Source: Rhodospirillales bacterium (lineage in GTDB: Bacteria > Pseudomonadota > Alphaproteobacteria > Rhodospirillales > Defluviicoccaceae). From it: 6,821 nt of DNA. Position 1 is the first letter of the stretch. Each line of letters opens with the position of its first letter. The stretch is from assembly GCA_026125865.1 (NCBI GenBank), contig JAHCKI010000127.1, forward strand, positions 1-6,821. The letters run 5' to 3'. Below are positions 1 through 6,026 of this stretch, in pieces. Both the position numbers and the translations under genes were made by a program. The notes below the pieces were generated by a model. It was given only the letters and a program-made list of their open reading frames with translations. It was not told the DNA's origin and did not search any database.

Positions 1-434
1 TCGGCAAGGACGGACAAGTGACGGCTGAGAAACAAGTCGAGTATTGGCAAGCCAAGCGAATGCTGGTGGCGCGCGGCAACGCCGAGGCGATACAAGGCGA
101 TAAAAGAATTCGCGCCGATGTGCTGGTCGCCTACCTGCGCGACGACGCCGACGGCAAAACGGCGCTCGATCGCGTTGAGGCGTTCGACCGTGTTCGTGTC
201 GTCACGGCGGAGGAGGAGGTTCGCGGTGCCCGCGGCGTGTATGACGCGACGTCGGGAACGGCGGCCCTGACCGGCGCCGTCAAGATCACCCGCGGCAAGA
301 ACCAGCTCAACGGTTGTCGCGCGGAAGTGAACCTGAATACAGGAATTAGCAAGCTTTTCGCCTGTGGCGGAAGCGGAACGAGTGGCGGGCGGGTGCAAGG
401 CCTCATCCAGCCGGAACAGGTAAAGAAAAAATAA
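1..434 (+). CDS. lptA: LptA/OstA-family LPS transport protein, C-terminal part
   Basis: This is the 3' end of a gene that begins before the window. The frame is open from base 3, and the stop is TAA at 432-434. LptA is the periplasmic bridge protein that carries lipopolysaccharide from the LptBFGC inner-membrane complex to the LptDE outer-membrane translocon. The visible 140 or so residues show the repeating short beta-strand pattern of the OstA/LptA fold, including stretches such as GNAEAIQGDKRIRADVLVAYLR and ARGVYDATSGTAALTGAVKITRG. The signal peptide expected at the N terminus lies outside the window. The tail after the last strand is rich in Gly, Ser and Lys and ends in KKK. The identification rests on this fold pattern together with lptB starting 24 bases downstream, the usual proteobacterial order. 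The GTG at 18 is internal, not the start. Confidence 0.88.
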   Translation, partial: GKDGQVTAEKQVEYWQAKRMLVARGNAEAIQGDKRIRADVLVAYLRDDADGKTALDRVEAFDRVRVVTAEEEVRGARGVYDATSGTAALTGAVKITRGKNQLNGCRAEVNLNTGISKLFACGGSGTSGGRVQGLIQPEQVKKK

Positions 435-458
435 ACCAAGGAAGATGAATACTAGCGG

Positions 459-1265
459 ATGCACGCCATGACGACAGCTACGACCGACATCATCAACACC
501 ACCGGCGAGCGGCAAATACATCGGCCGGTCGTTCTGTCCGGTCTCGGCGGCCTGTTCGCCACCAATATCGGCAAGCGCTACAAGAAGCGCCCCGTCGTTC
601 GCGGCATCGATCTTGAATTGCATCGCGGCGAAATCGTGGGGCTGTTGGGACCGAATGGCGCCGGCAAGACCACGTGTTTCTACATGATGATCGGCTTGGT
701 CAAGCCCGATCATGGACAGGTTTCTTTGGACGGACAGGACATCACGTCCTTGCCCATGTATCGCCGGGCGCGGCTGGGGATCGGCTATCTGCCACAGGAA
801 GCGTCTATTTTTCGCGGCCTGTCGGTCGAGGACAACATTCGAACCGTACTCGAGGTGGTCGAGCCATCGCGGGAACGACGCGAGGCGGCGTTGGATGCCC
901 TTCTCGCCGAATTCTCCATCACGCACTTGAGGCGCACGCCGGCGCTGGCGTTATCGGGCGGCGAACGCCGGAGGGTCGAGATCGCGCGCGCCCTTGCATC
1001 CAGTCCCCATTTTGTTCTTCTCGATGAACCATTCGCCGGTATCGATCCCATCGCGGTCGGCGATATCCGCGGGCTGGTCTCGCACTTGAAGGATCGCGGC
1101 ATCGGGGTGTTGATCACCGACCATAATGTCCGCGAAACCCTGGACGTCATTGACCGCGCCTACATCATTCACGACGGCATGCTGTTGATGGAGGGAACGC
1201 CCTCAGACATTGTCGGCAATGCGGATGTGCGCCGCGTCTATCTCGGGGATCGCTTCAGCTTGTGA
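459..1265 (+). CDS. lptB: LPS export ABC transporter ATPase LptB
   Basis: LptB is the cytoplasmic ATPase that powers extraction of lipopolysaccharide from the inner membrane by LptFG and its push onto the LptC-LptA bridge. The 268-residue protein has every ABC ATPase motif: Walker A GPNGAGKT at 64-71, Q-loop Gln113 (YLPQE), signature LSGGERRR at 165-172, Walker B FVLLDEP at 185-191 with catalytic Glu190, and switch His222 (ITDHN). The string YLPQEASIFRGLSVEDNI and the GDRF ending are typical of LptB. About 30 residues precede the usual family start (near GGLFATNIGKRYKKRP), giving an N-terminal extension of the kind seen in some alphaproteobacteria. Two starts are possible, ATG 459 and ATG 468. 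AAGGAAG at 438-444 is the only SD-like sequence and is somewhat far from both, so the start is uncertain. The function is secure. Confidence 0.95.
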   Translation: MHAMTTATTDIINTTGERQIHRPVVLSGLGGLFATNIGKRYKKRPVVRGIDLELHRGEIVGLLGPNGAGKTTCFYMMIGLVKPDHGQVSLDGQDITSLPMYRRARLGIGYLPQEASIFRGLSVEDNIRTVLEVVEPSRERREAALDALLAEFSITHLRRTPALALSGGERRRVEIARALASSPHFVLLDEPFAGIDPIAVGDIRGLVSHLKDRGIGVLITDHNVRETLDVIDRAYIIHDGMLLMEGTPSDIVGNADVRRVYLGDRFSL

Positions 1266-1315
1266 GTGCGGCAACCGCATGATTTCAGGAGACCGCAACA
1301 CTGTGCCGGTCCTGC

Positions 1316-1344
1316 TTGGGGCCGGCTCTGAACGTCGTCTATCA
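1316..1344 (+). promoter_or_regulatory. Weak candidate promoter for rpoN
   Basis: In the 102-base gap between lptB and rpoN, TTGGGG (1316-1321) is separated by 17 bases from CTATCA (1339-1344). This is close to the TTGAC-N17-CTATAT form common in alphaproteobacterial housekeeping promoters. The -35 is a poor match, and rpoN could equally be co-transcribed from lptA-lptB. A small hairpin, TGCGG (1267-1271) with CCGCA (1275-1279), follows the lptB stop, but it has no T-run and is not a convincing terminator. Confidence 0.25.
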
Positions 1345-1367
1345 GGATTGCGAAAGAGTTAGCGGCC

Positions 1368-2888
1368 ATGGCTTTGACTCCACGCCTTGATCTTCGCCAG
1401 TCGCAATCCCTGGTGATGACGCCGCAGTTGCAGCAGGCGATCAAGCTTTTGCAGCTCTCCAATCTGGAACTCACCGACTATGTGGAGCAGCAACTGGAAC
1501 AGAACCCGCTGCTGGAACGCGATGAGACGGGCGGCGATGGTGCGCCAAGCACCATGACCGACGAACCGACGGGGCAGGAAATCAGGTCTGATGAGGGCGT
1601 GCAGTCGGTCGATCTGGCCGTTTCCGATGATAGCGGGACTGTCAGCGAATCGGCCATGGATCTGGCCTATGACGACACCTTCGAAGGCGACGGGCCGATT
1701 GCCGGTGTCGGCGATTACGGCGCATCCGGTGGTGCTGCCGATCGCAAGGGCCAGGGCAGTGGCGGCGATGGCGAGGCGAATATCGAGAACACGCTTTCGG
1801 ATACACCGAACCTGCGTGAGCATCTCAGCGCGCAATTGGCGGTCGACATCACCGATCCGGTGGATCGGATGATCGCCCATCAGTTCATCGACCTCCTCGA
1901 CGACACCGGCTACCTCACCGTCGATCTGCAGCAGATTGCCGATATGCTGGGATGCAGCCTCGATCGCGTCGAGGATGTGTTGGCTTGCCTGCAGGATTTC
2001 GACCCGCCCGGCATCTTCGCCCGCAATCTCGCCGAGTGTTTGAAGCTGCAACTGCGCGAGCGCGGCCGGCTGAGCGCCCCCATGCGGACCCTGCTCGACC
2101 ATCTCGACGTGCTGGGCCGGCGGGATTTACCGGCTCTCGCCCGGATCTGCGACGTGGATCTGGGGACGCTCGGCGCCATGATCGCCGAAATTCGGTCGCT
2201 CGATCCCAAACCGGCGCTGGCCTTCGATCAGTCCGTCGCTCAGCCGGTGACCCCGGACATCCTGATGCGGCCCCAGCCCAACGGCGGCTGGATTGTCGAA
2301 TTGAACACGGAAACCCTTCCGCGTGTGCTGGTCAACAACCAGTACTACGCCCGCGTCTCCGGGGTCGCCATGAGCCGCAAGGATAAACATTACATCAACG
2401 AGTGCATGCACTCGGCGAACTGGCTGGTAAAGTCATTGCACCAACGGGCGACAACGATTCTCAGGGTGGCGACCGAGATCATCCGACAGCAGGACGCGTT
2501 CTTCGTAAAGGGCGTTCAGGCCCTGAAACCCCTTGTTTTGCGCGACGTCGCCGAAGCCGTGGAACTGCACGAAAGCACCATCAGCCGGGTCACCTCCAAC
2601 AAGTTCATGGCGACGCCGCGGGGTATTTACGAGCTGAAGTACTTCTTCAGCCAGGCGATCGCCGGCGCCAACGGAGGCGAAGCGTGCTCGGCCGAATGGG
2701 TTCGGCACCGGGTCAAGGCCGTGATCGAATCCGAGCGGCCCGACCGGGTTCTGTCGGACGATATGATTGTCGATGTGCTGCGTGGAGAGGGTATTGACAT
2801 TGCCCGGCGAACGGTCGCGAAGTATCGGGAAGCACTGGGCCTGCCGTCATCCGTCCAGCGTCGACGTGAGAAACTGGCAAGGGTCTGA
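1368..2888 (+). CDS. rpoN: RNA polymerase sigma-54 factor RpoN
   Basis: RpoN is the alternative sigma factor that recognises -24/-12 (GG/GC) promoters and needs AAA+ enhancer-binding activators, for example for nitrogen assimilation or flagella. The 506-residue product has the full layout. Region I, residues 1-50, is Gln- and Leu-rich (SQSLVMTPQLQQAIKLLQLS and the ELTDYVEQQLEQNPLLE stretch) and is the activator-responsive part. Region II, roughly 55-140, is acidic, Gly-rich and variable. The core-binding domain runs from about 140 to 340. A helix-turn-helix lies near 391-411 (RDVAEAVELHESTISRVTSNK). The RpoN box ARRTVAKYRE, which reads the -24 element, is at 479-488. Length is normal for the family. 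ATG 1368 is preceded by AAGAG at 1353-1357, and translation from it begins with the expected conserved region I. The order lptB-rpoN-hpf-ptsN is the classic sigma-54 locus. Confidence 0.97.
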   Translation: MALTPRLDLRQSQSLVMTPQLQQAIKLLQLSNLELTDYVEQQLEQNPLLERDETGGDGAPSTMTDEPTGQEIRSDEGVQSVDLAVSDDSGTVSESAMDLAYDDTFEGDGPIAGVGDYGASGGAADRKGQGSGGDGEANIENTLSDTPNLREHLSAQLAVDITDPVDRMIAHQFIDLLDDTGYLTVDLQQIADMLGCSLDRVEDVLACLQDFDPPGIFARNLAECLKLQLRERGRLSAPMRTLLDHLDVLGRRDLPALARICDVDLGTLGAMIAEIRSLDPKPALAFDQSVAQPVTPDILMRPQPNGGWIVELNTETLPRVLVNNQYYARVSGVAMSRKDKHYINECMHSANWLVKSLHQRATTILRVATEIIRQQDAFFVKGVQALKPLVLRDVAEAVELHESTISRVTSNKFMATPRGIYELKYFFSQAIAGANGGEACSAEWVRHRVKAVIESERPDRVLSDDMIVDVLRGEGIDIARRTVAKYREALGLPSSVQRRREKLARV

Positions 2889-2906
2889 ACCGGCAACCGG
2901 CAGCGC

Positions 2907-2935
2907 TTGACACGTGAGAGTGGTGTATCTAAGTT
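2907..2935 (+). promoter_or_regulatory. Sigma-70 type promoter for hpf-ptsN
   Basis: A perfect -35 TTGACA (2907-2912) is followed after exactly 17 bases by TAAGTT (2930-2935), 19 bases past the rpoN stop. The predicted transcript would start near 2942 and carry a leader of about 120 bases before hpf. The -10 overlaps a perfect 10-base palindrome, GTTCGCGAAC (2933-2942), which could be an operator. This is assigned by eye; no start-site data are available. Confidence 0.55.
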
Positions 2936-3021
2936 CGCGAACCTCGCCGGCTATGGCATTGATGAACGGCAGACGTCGGGGTGTGCTCCGCCCGCGCAAT
3001 CAGAGTAAATACATGCGAATG

Positions 3022-3053
3022 CCGGGGAGAAAATCAAGCCTCCCGGAGCAGGA
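3022..3053 (+). promoter_or_regulatory. Hairpin and ribosome binding site in the hpf leader
   Basis: CCGGGGAG (3022-3029) can pair with CTCCCGG (3040-3046) with one bulged G around a 10-base A-rich loop. The 3' arm ends just before the likely Shine-Dalgarno AGGA (3050-3053), which sits 9 bases from the hpf ATG. The hairpin could modulate ribosome access to hpf. It has no T-run, so it is not an intrinsic terminator. The pairing is visible in the sequence; any regulatory role is inferred. Confidence 0.35.
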
Positions 3054-3062
3054 ATCTGTTTC

Positions 3063-3641
3063 ATGGATATAGCGGTTAAAGGCAAGAATTTGGATGTGGG
3101 CGAAGCGCTTCGCACGCATGTGCTGGATCAACTCGAGCCACAGGTAACCAAGTATTTTTCAAAGGCCCACGATGCGAACGTCATGTTTTCGCGCGAGGCC
3201 CATTTGTTTCGCGCCGATATCACCGTTCACCCCGTGCGTGGCGTTGTGGTGCAATCACATGCTTCGGGTGAGGACGCGTATGCCGCCTTCGACTCATCGC
3301 TCGAACGCATCAGCAAACAAATCCGCAGGTACAAACGGCGCATCACCAATCACCATGCGCGGCGCTCCGCGGAAGAGGCGCTGCCGGCGCTCCAGTACAT
3401 CATCGCCCCCGAGAGCGAGGGCGAGGACGAACTTCCGGAAGAGGCACAGCCGGCGATCATTGCCGAGATGCCGACGGAAATCGCCACGCTGTCGGTAAGC
3501 GAGGCCGTCATGCGCATGGATTTGGCGGATGTGCCGGCGATGATGTTTCGCAATCGAGCGAACGGAGGACTCAATGTCGTTTATCGGCGTACCGACGGCA
3601 ATATTGGGTGGATTGACCCCTCTCATACGCAACAGGCGTAA
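3063..3641 (+). CDS. hpf: Ribosome hibernation promoting factor, long form
   Basis: HPF binds the decoding region of idle 30S subunits, and the long form pairs two 70S ribosomes into inactive 100S dimers in stationary phase or starvation. The 192-residue product has the N-terminal S30AE/YfiA domain at about 1-100 (MDIAVKGKNLDVGEALRTHV, then the basic KQIRRYKRRITNHH region). An acidic linker rich in Glu and Pro follows at about 115-135. The C-terminal dimerisation domain is at about 140-187, with LSVSEAVMRMDLADVPAMMF and YRRTDGNIGWIDP. The length marks it as the long form rather than the roughly 95-residue gammaproteobacterial HPF. It lies 174 bases after rpoN with its own candidate promoter, and ptsN begins 15 bases after it, so the two are probably co-transcribed. 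Confidence 0.95.
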   Translation: MDIAVKGKNLDVGEALRTHVLDQLEPQVTKYFSKAHDANVMFSREAHLFRADITVHPVRGVVVQSHASGEDAYAAFDSSLERISKQIRRYKRRITNHHARRSAEEALPALQYIIAPESEGEDELPEEAQPAIIAEMPTEIATLSVSEAVMRMDLADVPAMMFRNRANGGLNVVYRRTDGNIGWIDPSHTQQA

Positions 3642-3656
3642 GGGTCGGTAAGAACC

Positions 3657-4121
3657 ATGGAAATCGAAGACCTCATCAAGCCGGATCACGTGGTTGCCCA
3701 GCTTCGCGCCACCAGCAAGAAGCAGGCACTGCAGGATTTGGCGAAGCGAGCGGCGCGGATCACCGGTGAACAGGAACGCGCCATTTTCGATGTTCTGATG
3801 GAACGCGAAAAACTGGGAACCACCGGCGTCGGGAACGGCATCGCCATTCCCCACGGCAAGCTGGGGAGCCTCGATCGCCTGTATGGGCTGTTCGCCCGCT
3901 TGGAGCGCCCCATCGATTTTGACGCGATCGACGAGCGTCCCGTTGATCTGATCTTCCTGTTGCTTGCGCCGGAATCGGCGGGCGCCGATCATCTCAAGGC
4001 GTTGGCCCGCGTATCCCGACTGCTCCGTGACAAGTCGGCGTGCGAGAAATTGCGCGGAACCGATGACGCGGAGGCGCTCTACGCCCTGCTCATCGACACG
4101 ACGGCGACACGGGCCGCCTGA
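3657..4121 (+). CDS. ptsN: Nitrogen PTS EIIA protein (EIIA-Ntr)
   Basis: PtsN is the last phosphoacceptor of the nitrogen-related phosphotransferase system (PtsP, NPr, EIIA-Ntr). It is a regulatory protein rather than a sugar transporter, and in other bacteria it is tied to potassium homeostasis, nitrogen signalling and the stringent response. The 154-residue protein has the PTS EIIA type-2 fold throughout. The phosphorylated residue is His66 in the motif GNGIAIPHGKL, preceded by the family segment LMEREKLGTTGVG. The gene starts 15 bases after hpf. No strong SD is visible in that gap (GGTAAG is the closest), which suggests translational coupling. The NPr and rapZ genes found beside ptsN in gammaproteobacteria are absent here, as expected for an alphaproteobacterium. 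The 35 bases between it and the convergent heat-shock gene hold no clear terminator. Confidence 0.95.
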   Translation: MEIEDLIKPDHVVAQLRATSKKQALQDLAKRAARITGEQERAIFDVLMEREKLGTTGVGNGIAIPHGKLGSLDRLYGLFARLERPIDFDAIDERPVDLIFLLLAPESAGADHLKALARVSRLLRDKSACEKLRGTDDAEALYALLIDTTATRAA

Positions 4122-4156
4122 AACCACTTATTCCGGAACAAACTCTTAGGGCAAGG

Positions 4157-4630
4157 TCACGACGCGTCGCGTTGGACGTCGAGCGTTTCCGTTTCGGAAG
4201 GGGATGCCGCCCCCGGCGACCCCTTCTGGATGGGAACCGTCCGGATGTCCGGTTCCGGAACGCGCCGCCTGAGGTCGATGTGCAGCAGGCCATTGTGAAG
4301 GCGGGCGTCCACCACCTCCATCCCTTCCGCCAAGACGAATGCCCGTTGGAACTGGCGCGATGCGATGCCGCGGTACAAATAGACATGTCCGGTGTTTTCC
4401 TCGGCTTTGCGCCCCCGGATCATCATCTGGTTGTCCTCGATCAAGATGCTGAGGTCTTCGATCGCAAAGCCGGCCACCGCAAGCGTGATGCGCAACGCGT
4501 TTTCGCTCACCTGTTCGATATTGTAGGGCGGGTAGCCTTCGTGGGAACTTTTGGATACGTGATCCAGCATCCGTTCCAGCCGGTCGAAACCAAGCAGGAG
4601 CGGACTGTTGAGCACCGAGGGACGGGACAT
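4157..4630 (-). CDS. Small heat-shock protein, Hsp20/IbpA type
   Basis: This is an ATP-independent holdase chaperone that binds unfolding cytoplasmic proteins and passes them to DnaK/ClpB. The product is 157 residues. The N-terminal arm starts MSRPSVLNSPLLLGFDRLERML. An alpha-crystallin domain follows at about 34-125, including the AGF turn (53-55), IRGRK (71-75), the GIASRQFQRAFVL strand (88-100) and NGLLHIDL (113-120). A C-terminal I-x-I-type anchor, VPI (132-134), precedes a Ser/Glu-rich tail. The start is set by AGGAG (complement of 4639-4643), 8 bases upstream of the ATG. A TTG at 4657 would add nine residues, but it lies inside the leader hairpin and before the SD, so it is rejected. 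The gene converges on ptsN and is divergent from the cysteine synthase gene. Which of the several alphaproteobacterial Hsp20 paralogues it is cannot be told. Confidence 0.93.
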   Translation of the reverse strand: MSRPSVLNSPLLLGFDRLERMLDHVSKSSHEGYPPYNIEQVSENALRITLAVAGFAIEDLSILIEDNQMMIRGRKAEENTGHVYLYRGIASRQFQRAFVLAEGMEVVDARLHNGLLHIDLRRRVPEPDIRTVPIQKGSPGAASPSETETLDVQRDAS

Positions 4631-4632
4631 AA

Positions 4633-4663
4633 GGCTCTCTCCTCTACCGACGAGCAAGAGGCC
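4633..4663 (-). promoter_or_regulatory. ROSE-like RNA thermometer hairpin before hsp20
   Basis: In the - strand transcript, GGCCUCUUGCUC (4663-4652) pairs with GAGGAGAGAGCC (4644-4633) around a 7-base loop, GUCGGUA. The helix has 11 pairs, including one U-G. One G (4655) is unpaired on the 5' side and one A (4636) on the 3' side. The entire Shine-Dalgarno, GAGGAG (4644-4639), is in the helix, 2 bases from the start codon side. The 5' strand contains UUGCU, the conserved U(U/C)GCU motif of ROSE elements, with its G opposite the SD. ROSE thermometers repress small heat-shock genes in alphaproteobacteria at normal temperature and melt on heating. Upstream, ACCC and GGGU near 4678-4706 may close a second hairpin with an inner CGC/GCG stem, as in multi-hairpin ROSE leaders. 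Confidence 0.7.
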
Positions 4664-4741
4664 AACGCACGAAACCCTGAAAGAGGCGCTTCACGCGTCG
4701 GGTCAAAAAAACAACGAAAACAACGACGATCTCACCTCAGC

Positions 4742-4771
4742 CTAATTTGGCCGGTACGCCGCAATTGTCAA
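4742..4771 (-). promoter_or_regulatory. Candidate promoter for hsp20
   Basis: On the - strand a perfect TTGACA (complement of 4766-4771) is followed about 18 bases later by AATTAG, a weak -10. Transcription would start near 4735, giving a leader of about 105 bases, a suitable size for a multi-hairpin thermosensor. No clear sigma-32 promoter was found in the spacer, which fits control by an RNA thermometer on a housekeeping promoter. The -10 is poor, so confidence is limited. Confidence 0.4.
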
Positions 4772-4793
4772 TATGGCAAAGACCACTGTTATT
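4765..4793 (+). promoter_or_regulatory. Candidate promoter for the cysteine synthase gene
   Basis: TTGTCA (4765-4770) and GTTATT (4788-4793) are 17 bases apart on the + strand and would give a leader of roughly 45 bases. The -35 overlaps the opposing -35 candidate of hsp20 almost completely. The two promoters, if real, would compete for RNA polymerase. The -10 matches only three of six consensus positions. Confidence 0.3.
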
Positions 4794-4845
4794 TGCTGCC
4801 TGCGATCCCAATCTATAGCGCAACCGGCTTTTTTGGGAGGAAGCG

Positions 4846-5931
4846 ATGGCCGCACAAGAACAGCGTACCACGGCGGGACGAGGGCGTCTCTACGACAGTA
4901 TCATCGAGACGATCGGCGACACGCCCTGTATCCGTATCAACAGGTTGGCGCCGGCGCATGTACGGCTCTATGTGAAGGCGGAGTTCTTCAATCCGGCGGC
5001 ATCCGTCAAGGATCGCCTGGCGGTGAGCATCATCGAAGAAGCCGAGCGGAGCGGCGCGCTCAAACCCGGACAAACGGTCGTCGAGGCCACCAGCGGCAAT
5101 ACGGGCATCGGGTTGGCGATGGTTTGCGCTGCGAGGGGGTATCCCCTTGTGGTCACCATGGCCGACAGCTTCTCCATCGAGCGTCGCAAGCTGATGCGCT
5201 TTTTGGGCGCCAAGGTCGTGCTGACCCCGAGGGAGGAAAAGGGCTTCGGGATGTACCAGAAGGCCGTGGAACTGGCCGAGGCCAACGGTTGGTTTTTCGC
5301 CCGGCAGTTCGAGACCGAAGCCAACGCGCGTATCCACGAGAACACCACCGCGCGCGAATTGCTGGCCGATTTCGAGGGTGAGCGGCTGGACTATTTCGTT
5401 TCGGGGTATGGGACCGGCGGAACGGTCACCGGCGTCGGCCGCGTGCTGCGCAAGACCCGTCCCGAAACCAAGATCATTCTAAGCGAACCGGCCAACGCCC
5501 AACTGGTGGGCAGCGGGCGGGCCCAGGGACGAACCGCCGACGGCGCGCCCGCCGAAAGTCACCTGGCCTTCGAACCCCATCCCATCCAAGGCTGGACGCC
5601 GGATTTCATTCCGCTCGTCCTTCAGGAAGCGATCGACAACAACTACTACGACGATCTGATCCCCGTCCCGGGTCCGGTCGGCATGGAATGGTCCGGCAAG
5701 CTGGCCCGCTTCGAGGGCATATTTACCGGCGTCTCCGGCGGATCGACGTTCGCCGTCGGCATGATGATCGCCGAAAAGGCCGAGCCCGGATCGGTCATCC
5801 TCTGCATGCTCCCCGACACCGGTGAGCGCTACCTCTCATCACCGCTGTTCGAAGGAATACCGGAAGACATGACGGAAGAAGAAACCGCCCTGTCCCTCTC
5901 CACCCCCGGTTACCATATGCCGGAGAGGTAG
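4846..5931 (+). CDS. cysK: Cysteine synthase family PLP enzyme (CysK-like)
   Basis: This is a fold-type II PLP enzyme, most likely an O-acetylserine sulfhydrylase that makes cysteine from O-acetylserine and sulfide. The 361-residue protein has the PLP lysine Lys55 in NPAASVKDR (49-57) and the substrate loop TSGNTG (82-87). The phosphate-binding loop GTGGT is at 189-193, and PDTGERYLS at 323-331 corresponds to the pyridine-ring-binding PSSGERYLS of CysK. It is longer than typical CysK (about 310-330). About 14 residues are added at the N terminus, there is an Ala/Gly-rich insert around 225-240 (GRAQGRTADGAPAES), and a C-terminal tail follows the catalytic domain. No CBS domains are present. 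ATG 4846 follows an excellent SD, GGGAGG (4835-4840). Cystathionine beta-synthase or another beta-replacing activity cannot be excluded from sequence alone. The gene is probably monocistronic, as the repeat element begins right after its stop. Confidence 0.82.
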   Translation: MAAQEQRTTAGRGRLYDSIIETIGDTPCIRINRLAPAHVRLYVKAEFFNPAASVKDRLAVSIIEEAERSGALKPGQTVVEATSGNTGIGLAMVCAARGYPLVVTMADSFSIERRKLMRFLGAKVVLTPREEKGFGMYQKAVELAEANGWFFARQFETEANARIHENTTARELLADFEGERLDYFVSGYGTGGTVTGVGRVLRKTRPETKIILSEPANAQLVGSGRAQGRTADGAPAESHLAFEPHPIQGWTPDFIPLVLQEAIDNNYYDDLIPVPGPVGMEWSGKLARFEGIFTGVSGGSTFAVGMMIAEKAEPGSVILCMLPDTGERYLSSPLFEGIPEDMTEEETALSLSTPGYHMPER

Positions 5932-5936
5932 CTCGC

Positions 5937-5970
5937 GTAGGGAGGATTAGCCTTGGCGTAATCCGCCGCA
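5937..5970. repeat. Palindromic intergenic repeat, first unit
   Basis: GGAGGATTAGCC (5941-5952) and GGCGTAATCCGCC (5955-5967) form an imperfect hairpin with a TT loop, one mismatch and one bulge, preceded by CGTAG. This resembles the GTAGGGCGGATTAGCC...GGCGTAATCCGCC family of short palindromic repeats scattered between genes of many proteobacteria. It starts six bases after the cysteine synthase stop. There is no T-run for an intrinsic terminator, though the hairpin could protect the mRNA 3' end. Confidence 0.7.
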
Positions 5971-5990
5971 TGGGTTTCGGCATTGCCATA

Positions 5991-6026
5991 CGTCGGAATA
6001 CGCCTGTCGCCTATTCCGGCTTACCC
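5991..6026. repeat. Palindromic intergenic repeat, second unit
   Basis: CGGAATACGC (5994-6003) and GCCTATTCCG (6009-6018) form a second hairpin with a single C-C mismatch and a five-base loop. It is related in layout to the first unit 20 bases away but has GGAATA instead of GGATTA. The pair is bounded by GTAG on the left and CTTAC on the right, roughly an inverted end, like composite REP/BIME-type elements. The right arm supplies the stop codon of the CopG-type gene on the - strand. Confidence 0.65.

Noticed and set aside
445..471. ATG at 445 as an lptB start
   Set aside because: Its frame ends after eight codons. It is not in frame with lptB.
1266..1367. Terminator after lptB
   Set aside because: The TGCGG/CCGCA stem has only five pairs and no T-run.
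1359..2102. 247-codon open frame on the - strand within rpoN
   Set aside because: It is antisense to an unmistakable RpoN, shows no recognisable domain, and is of a kind expected by chance in GC-rich DNA.
3294..4127. 277-codon open frame on the - strand across hpf and ptsN
   Set aside because: It is antisense to two well-identified genes and has no family features.
4122..4156. Intrinsic terminator between ptsN and hsp20
   Set aside because: Only the short palindrome TTCCGGAA is present, with no stable stem followed by a T-run on either strand.
4631..4657. TTG at 4657 as the hsp20 start
   Set aside because: It would put the AGGAG Shine-Dalgarno inside the coding region and adds residues not typical of the family. 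ATG 4630 has ideal spacing.
4701..4720. A-rich run in the hsp20 leader as a terminator
   Set aside because: No stable hairpin precedes the T-run on the - strand; it lies within the predicted leader.
4172..4975. 267-codon + strand frame over hsp20 and the start of the cysteine synthase gene
   Set aside because: It overlaps hsp20 in antisense and the cysteine synthase gene out of frame. The translation is low-complexity and Arg-rich, with no domain.
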